26,956 bases of DNA from CAKVLS01 sp045651685. GTDB taxonomy: Bacteria > Bacillota > Clostridia > Christensenellales > UBA1242. This document shows, piece by piece, positions 25,601 to 26,956 of the stretch. Positions within the stretch are counted from its first letter, which is position 1; every line of letters begins with the position of its first letter. Below the pieces are notes generated by a model that was not told the origin of the DNA, did no database searches, and saw only the letters and a program-made list of their open reading frames with translations. The DNA is taken from contig JAZRSV010000032.1 of the NCBI GenBank assembly GCA_045651685.1, positions 1 through 26,956 of the forward strand. The letters run 5' to 3'. A program made the position numbers and the translations under genes.

Positions 25601-26956
25601 AAGTTTTGATGCTCACAGAGCAGGCATTACTACTACAAGTACAACAAACTATGCTTTAGTAGCTAACAAGGCGACATGTGACCAAGAAGTTTATAGAAAA
25701 GCAAATAAAGTTTCAAGAACATATAACTTCTATACCGAAGTAAGCAATCAACAAATAACTCCATTGTTGTATTTGCGCAAGACTTGTACAATTGATGGTA
25801 ATACAACTATTGCCAATAGTTATGGTGGTGGTGTAAGAAGTCAAACTGGTTTGTATTTGTATGGTGCACTTATAACCAACAACGAGTCTTACTATGGTGG
25901 TGGTATTTATACCGATGGTCTATTTATAATAGGCAATACTCCAACAATATCTAACAATGTAGCAAGATATCAAGGTGGCGGTATATACTTAGCTGCAACC
26001 ACTACAGGTTTGCCATATACACCATATACAAACTATACTGGTGGTGCAGAGGCTTTATATTATGCACTAATCAAAGAGTATAAAAGCAATGCTATAGTTC
26101 TTGACTCAGCACTTATTACTGGCAATCAATCTACTAAAGCTGGTGGTGGTGTATTCTGTAACAGTAAAAATGGTATATCTGCTAACGGTACGGTGTTCTC
26201 TAACAACAAGTCGGGCACTATTGGTGGCGGATTATATCTAGAAGAAAAGAGTACAAAGAAAAATAGTTATTATTATAACACTCAATTTATAGGCAACGAA
26301 GCCACAAACCAAGGTGGCGGTTTTGCTTCAAGTGCAGACACTAACTCTGATTCTCCAGTATTCTGGGGTTGCACATTTGATGGCAATAAGGCCGGCAAGC
26401 AAGGCGGTGGTTTGTATCTATACATGGGTGGTACTATACAAGACTGCGTTATTACTAATAACGAAGTTGTCGGAACTTCAGAAAACTACAACGGTGGCGG
26501 TGGTATTTGGGCTTGGAACTTCTTAAGAATTTATGGTACTACAACCATGACAGGCAACCAAGTTACAGGTACAACCCTAAAAGGCAACTCTGGTGGTGGC
26601 GCTGTTTGGTCATATGCATATACTGCCGACAGTAAAGGCTATTTGCAATTTAGCCAAATGTATTATGATTCAACAGATTTGCTAATTGACTTTACAGCTT
26701 ATCCTGAATTGTATTCATCTTATTCTTCATATAAATTGTCTAGTTATCATACTTATGGTGGTGAAATGTGGTATTATATACATTACACACCATTTGATAA
26801 GGTATATTCTTACAATAAAAATGTTGGTGATTATTATGTTTGGGGTTCAGAAACTTCTAACCAATCAACTCAAGACCTAAACATCAATGATGTTCATTAT
26901 TATTCAATTAGTGCTTGTACAGCAAGAATAGCTGGTAACAGCACTGCAAGTGGTTA
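13671..26956 (+). CDS. Giant repeat-rich surface protein (partial, C-terminus outside window)
   Basis: One reading frame stays open from the ATG to the window edge: at least 4,428 residues. AGGAGA lies 7 bases before the ATG. The N-terminus has RRK (5-7) then a hydrophobic stretch (9-29) ending in AATA, a signal peptide or anchor. About 23 Listeria-Bacteroides (InlB B-like) repeats follow to about residue 1990, each with a GGxG-type first strand, a G[WF] centre and an [LFIY]YAxW end. Three parallel beta-helix blocks then start near residues 1997, 2742 and 3637, with Asn-rich, GGAIYN-type rungs. It is probably an extracellular adhesin or cell-wall stalk. The anchor (LPXTG, SLH or other) and stop are not in the window. 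The DNA is visibly less AT-rich than its neighbours because of GGT and GCT codons. Confidence 0.93.
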   Translation, partial: MAASRRKSIIAVIITLLVAVVAATAILLFSTRTVSIRFETGNGPAISNIVLKVGETAERPADPIHDDPGYSFGGWYMDENYTVEFDWDMPIEQTTTVFVKWRPESFTVRVVRETNGGFDEILYRASGDYTSTITLPSETTAEAPNEDLDPVYNFLRHNQDFKGFAYDRESARNYYAPIAPGATFTIPNRNTELFAVFRGKESSFQFDSNEGSGAVSDATGYFNEYFEIPSADGLTRKYYTFVCWNTEADGSGESYQPGYQMKITSVAPVTLYAIWERNQCNVTIDAMGGSGSIGLDGTNLVDAGSSYDLSTISQPVRDGYRLLSYNTQPDGLGATYALNDVVEVGDKEVVLYAIWAKLITINFDYNGVSSPAIMDTFTGIVGESFTIEALPATVTRPNFDFQGWSLDHLANDATYKTGNTFTILPEYEEDQTLYAVWLGVPRTLVFDNNGGGNGNSEVNKTHGFRYQIDKQAKHIDNGYKFVGWNTAANGTGITYQLGEVFTIGDNLVEGKSVLYAMWEAETYTISYYLQGGTCSFDTTANPYVVSAKYKTNLTLIHAKSAIYREGYRFAGWGLSANAVEPEYWDVENGDGWNIQMAAGNMMLFAQWEKEYTITFDSNGGTGIIQPITNIIIGEEFTLPSTGFTRTNYDQIYWSDLRENGEQYALGQTMILESSLATTMYAVWQGQTRHIYVYDNINNSNWARDIVGRYGERMMIEFSMELTHTDPGYELKGFALNPYDTVDNIRYQYGDSDFAPEAESLKIYAIWAKKSFNIYYELEGGLYGGQESMTDYNATLVYESQSYIPGITPTKEKHTFLGWCEDPTGATGTLYQPDASFTVPSHDVIFYAVWARSYTLRFDPNGGELADELVPVNEITAGKGLAITLNDVTLGGSFVRENYNFVGWNTRQDGGGDSYAKNSQYTINSDTVLYATWQGVNVPLSINTGSATNITISPTPRYGDVIDLSTRMINPPREGLELVGFADENAPDTVVWTNEYVVNDVTRNVIYAVWTPKTYVLIIRLEGGVYDRSYEDIKLNVKFEQEIDLSDYSSEITQSGYELTGFKNKQSSIQIDYRMDDIFVMPAANKTIYCHWEKLAVYTFNSNTGASSTTEVRTYVAGERDTAPTLAREHYTFIGWSQVQTATTADAGMFAGNQFQVTALVDITYYAVWQGDPRTVILSGNGAPGVVDQQINARYGDSINLSNRSVSRSDTAGYEFAGWSTSEGDNAADTISGDYIVECEGNSVTLYAVWARKNFTIRFYNNGKQIKSIVRQFESNVELSGEYILTQTGYTFLGWAENELEIDPTKMYTAARAFTIPDQDVNLYAIWDPQEVNIYFQNDDTENPGVVYQGEANATKSFKIVGLKDLTIELPTNYKSTGNGMYRTKYKFIGWKLKINEVLQPTLYLAGSKFTVFQENPDDEIFFFAQWDLNRIEVVINADGGNILNESGDWAGTKTQQIVENETLTLPTIAEINRSGYRLMYFTTKDGNQYAPSTAATPTTIVISNSLLDKGVVTVKAVWMPQFTVTFLINVPTTEINNGIAGGTTAAITVDSGEFISMPTSSFFRNNYHFDSWNANSLGTAEKLNAGASKQITNNLTYYAIWIGNNRTVDFNFNGGKFSGINGVGAGQVTYSVATTYGTVINLVDYQGISDTDGLILEGWKLSPTDTALYKRATDKYLVEGTDAVSTIVLYASWAAKSYDLTYDANGGIFGGIDGTPETRSNTAAFGSEVSISDYNDSQWIPSNPQVSPAAYEFVGWSTDPKISHTATKSDNLSLAAVQNNIIYTPKPEGYDHTTCHGFTMPAKNLVLYAVWKPYPWTLNYNSEGSLVQTVTQDYGLTITLSTVIPTKDNHEFTCWVHVLEDGTEVEYAAGAMFQLVFDNMTTTEQNYRTINFEARFTPQSVRVRLMANEGFFSDGSDQKIIDTFVGYTIKMPLVQEAEGSEYQLNRAYYAYTGFAEDPTGEGSLNLTPGYEYQVPSLTSSYIMGGELILYAQWTVAEAYIYKGDDPDLNTYYSTLKAAISNASSGDLVYLLASCTISSYIEVKTDVTLLLDGTMLPAGTTTMTISRAAGYTDNLFRILPIGTLSLGYVDGGAAYDLIINGNNRVTSAASIFNVQGKLNFYAGVKVTGARGINGAVAYVDNSGASVLVKYAVIEANQANNGGAFYINNGELVIDESAQIVSNSSESDGGAIYNKGTVLISNDEGIDKGIEIKDNQAFGKGGFIYNLGSVNFTQVTISNNSATEGGAIYNATNGIIQLTTVTFTTNSASSKGGAIYNGPVATGVTSNNATLSGCVFGSDENTGNTASELGGAICNAGNMEINEESMFIGNKTEQPGSSGGAIANEDGKLLILNVEFQLNSVALNGQGGALTVTNGEVTIGTAGVADTKVEFFNNTSVSGEGLAISTSNGTLNLNNVEIYNHQYESATYAITNNGGVLFMGGGTVNANGLLMYDNMTTLNGGAIFAYSGTLNLNNAELFRNTATNGGAIYVKGSAVVAGTKADIYQNEAKEFESGVAGQGLGGAIYTSSANVTLLGVNIGNATESVGNVAIDGAGIYATAQVSINGTKFNYNVASGNGGAIWTSANLLLYKADFDYNIAEYYGGAIYTCGNSIVKFSDTTYNAANAVIFRGNSIVQTTDGAGHGLYAVNNVEMQGTVICMTALGQDDIYLANLDGEGNPKDVYIVRKNNMTAACRINVTCANTQIGAKLADMGLAGHAKTHLKYFMYNGNAGGVRVRDKYIINGDYSALIETGGDPYYYSSLRLAYLDTFDTDKFDSATTVVIKLSRDIDLEEDLRTDPGIDASADLDTPFDITRSVAIVSEAEYKITRGGMTGYMFEVTGAVEFVLGVAAGDDGSILNIIGDYDPLVGGDPTGSIIHIMNGSSFKLYDTVTLKGNLALEGGAITNSGTTTLYGGVITENFANDEDPDTGVVTGKGGAIYNNSTGVLNVGNTTITLNESNAYGGGIYNNGGTVNITGANALISENIATISGGGVYTNGGMVSMGNGKITKNTTTSTKVDNNTFVPGGAGVAISGGATFSMTSDASTPKAYVTENTSQSSGGGLAVYNGSIDIQSGYITKNLARNAYGGGIYFIKLNDTDTHIMTLTSKAYITENTANYGGGVAFVGITLEITGDFRVSANTANSRGGGVMIAGTETYNSNITFNSSAIHIGKTGEVNNSKDGGGVYVFNGSTLTISRIGGNNGAGISYNAASGNGGGIYNDGTLNFQNAAADTSIYFYMSWNTAANGGAIYNDSKGVVVGNNFRLENNTANSVAGGGGAVYNKGTFTVAQYQTTASYFGSSATTLNVAKGSGGGLYNEGTFKITTYQPDASSRNYNGILYITNNTAVDFGGGVYNLKGDLTVENGRFYIQNNEQKSAASLFGGGGGLAIADGTFTAIAKYIGYDTAVTDITKLSTGYGGAYISTTGNLASGYGGGWLTQGGTTTVNDVYFSQNKTMASGGALAIVSGNFTLEEDYGNLYAGLSVNKDNEATMNGSDMFLDTKILIKNDIVGNWRISAANDLRGTTYLNSTKAYIEFAMKTATTSYAPTSTTYKLNIESHTAGYVDGRRMAYFGTYEVEETVDSEDEEGNPIQIVDIVTKNLAETYYKRFDVVLPTGTVFGVNFDDLGYVVLSAPVAVNKSRNPDKYYATLDAAAADANNGDYIEIIRSHTLYTNVTIENKGIVFVIQTNIILTRAANFPNNGALFFINNTTDGASNYTVYFNYKANYDGGVYGNGVTLTLDGNKIKPKTETKSRASLIFVTGMKARNADGSINHTSYYSEWQAYKDFNAPARTNLYIYNSRLINNKAYHAGGAISYYGFNGDYTSQSAYNSKQSSILEIQNCTFDNNETYRGGGSLTPGCNKFSGGGAIFAEGGQLRVYDSTFTNNHSGAAGGAIRAIGQAYYYYGPSNTDYALVIRRCNFANNNANYTGGALSINPTYNSVSLGADTTSETNKEFVSIVNNTTKSSSGGGIYWEPVTPASFDAHRAGITTTSTTNYALVANKATCDQEVYRKANKVSRTYNFYTEVSNQQITPLLYLRKTCTIDGNTTIANSYGGGVRSQTGLYLYGALITNNESYYGGGIYTDGLFIIGNTPTISNNVARYQGGGIYLAATTTGLPYTPYTNYTGGAEALYYALIKEYKSNAIVLDSALITGNQSTKAGGGVFCNSKNGISANGTVFSNNKSGTIGGGLYLEEKSTKKNSYYYNTQFIGNEATNQGGGFASSADTNSDSPVFWGCTFDGNKAGKQGGGLYLYMGGTIQDCVITNNEVVGTSENYNGGGGIWAWNFLRIYGTTTMTGNQVTGTTLKGNSGGGAVWSYAYTADSKGYLQFSQMYYDSTDLLIDFTAYPELYSSYSSYKLSSYHTYGGEMWYYIHYTPFDKVYSYNKNVGDYYVWGSETSNQSTQDLNINDVHYYSISACTARIAGNSTASG
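13761..19652 (+). repeat. About 23 Listeria-Bacteroides (InlB B-type) repeats
   Basis: This is a protein-level tandem repeat inside the giant gene. Each unit has a beta strand often reading FDxNGG, a Gly-Tyr-x-Phe-x-Gly-Trp core and a closing LYAxW. Unit ends fall near 14500, 14740, 14980, 15220, 15490, 15720, 15970, 16215, 16465, 16695, 16940, 17175, 17415, 17650, 17945, 18225, 18475, 18750, 19105 and 19645, with degenerate ends near 13970, 14260 and 19360. Spacing is mostly 77-83 residues and grows to 84-118 toward the end. Units are diverged in DNA, so the array is old. Confidence 0.88.
19660..21890 (+). repeat. Beta-helix block 1 of the giant protein
   Basis: The block begins with YYSTLKAAISNASSGDLVYL, the usual capping entry of right-handed parallel beta-helices (Leu-x-x-Ala-Ile, then SGD and a hydrophobic strand). 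It is followed by rungs of about 20-30 residues with GGAFYIN, GGAIYN and TTNSA. Asn ladders and Gly-Gly turns recur. Rungs such as FTTN followed by GGAI match the chlamydial Pmp repeat pattern. Confidence 0.75.
21894..24350 (+). repeat. Beta-helix block 2 of the giant protein
   Basis: A new entry module (YYYSSLRLAYLDTF, then VVIKLSRDIDL) restarts the fold. Rungs include GGAITNSG, GGAIYNNS, GGGIYNNGG and GGGVYTNGG. The block ends in a non-repetitive acidic stretch near 24390-24480 (DSEDEEGN) that links to block 3. The rung core GGxxYN is nearly invariant over many copies, giving the GGTGGT-rich DNA seen here. Confidence 0.75.
24580..26956 (+). repeat. Beta-helix block 3 of the giant protein (continues past the edge)
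   Basis: The entry module is YYATLDAAAADANNGDYIEI, clearly the same kind as in block 1. Rungs carry FDNN, FTNN, FANN, FSNN and FIGN followed by GGA/GGG, the FxxN plus GGAI pattern of Pmp repeats in its most regular form. Tyr content rises toward the end. The reading frame is still open and mid-rung at the last base (AGNSTASG). Confidence 0.75.

Noticed and set aside
13601..26880. Small open frames on either strand inside the giant gene
   Set aside because: They are 60-123 codons, lack ribosome binding sites, show no recognisable families and lie over an uninterrupted coding frame.
19900..26956. GGTGGT-rich short repeats as a CRISPR array or DNA satellite
   Set aside because: Repeats are in codon phase, diverged, without uniform spacers, and encode Gly-Gly turns of the beta-helix; there are no cas genes.

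Overview
The window looks like a chromosomal segment of a low-GC Gram-positive (Firmicutes/Clostridia-type) bacterium, probably uncultured and possibly gut-associated. The evidence is AT-rich DNA, Firmicutes-type gene order (mrnC-rlmB-sigH and dnaX-ybaB-recR), a CwlD-type amidase, a SigH-type sigma factor, strong AGGAG ribosome binding sites, and a giant surface protein of Listeria-Bacteroides repeats. Finer taxonomy cannot be read from the sequence. I see no insertion sequence, phage module or CRISPR array.

Left part (1-7256). A divergent promoter pair serves a leftward gene starting at the edge and a small VbhA-like Fic-antitoxin protein. Then come tRNA-Ser(CGA), a bidirectional terminator and a leftward HAD phosphatase. 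A rightward run of mostly accessory enzymes follows: P-loop kinase-like, uracil-DNA-glycosylase-like, GalE, MTH1-like NUDIX, aminoglycoside-phosphotransferase-fold kinase, second P-loop kinase, second NUDIX and a two-helix membrane protein. A leftward CwlD-like amidase closes the region. Many of these act on nucleotides or phosphoryl groups, which suggests metabolite or nucleotide-pool repair.

Middle (7257-12854). The cwlD/mrnC intergenic region has the layout of a replication origin: three perfect and one near-perfect DnaA box, a 9-bp inverted repeat built of everted parS-like half sites, and a perfect tandem AT-rich 13-mer. Just right of it, an extended -10 promoter predicts a leaderless mrnC transcript. 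That promoter starts a compact run mrnC-rlmB-sigH-dnaX-ybaB-recR-nucleoside hydrolase ending at a strong terminator. The dnaX reading frame stops directly after the slippery heptamer A AAA AAC, and the -1 frame continues for 122 codons. This predicts separate gamma (369 aa) and tau (491 aa) products from programmed frameshifting.

Right half (12855-26956). After a hypothetical Lys-rich protein and its terminator, a promoter and a leader with two hairpins precede one reading frame that stays open for 13.3 kb and leaves the window (at least 4,428 aa). It encodes an N-terminal signal/anchor, about 23 Listeria-Bacteroides (InlB B-like) repeats, then three successive parallel beta-helix blocks rich in GGAI and FxxN motifs like those of chlamydial Pmp proteins. 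Its C-terminal anchor lies outside the window.
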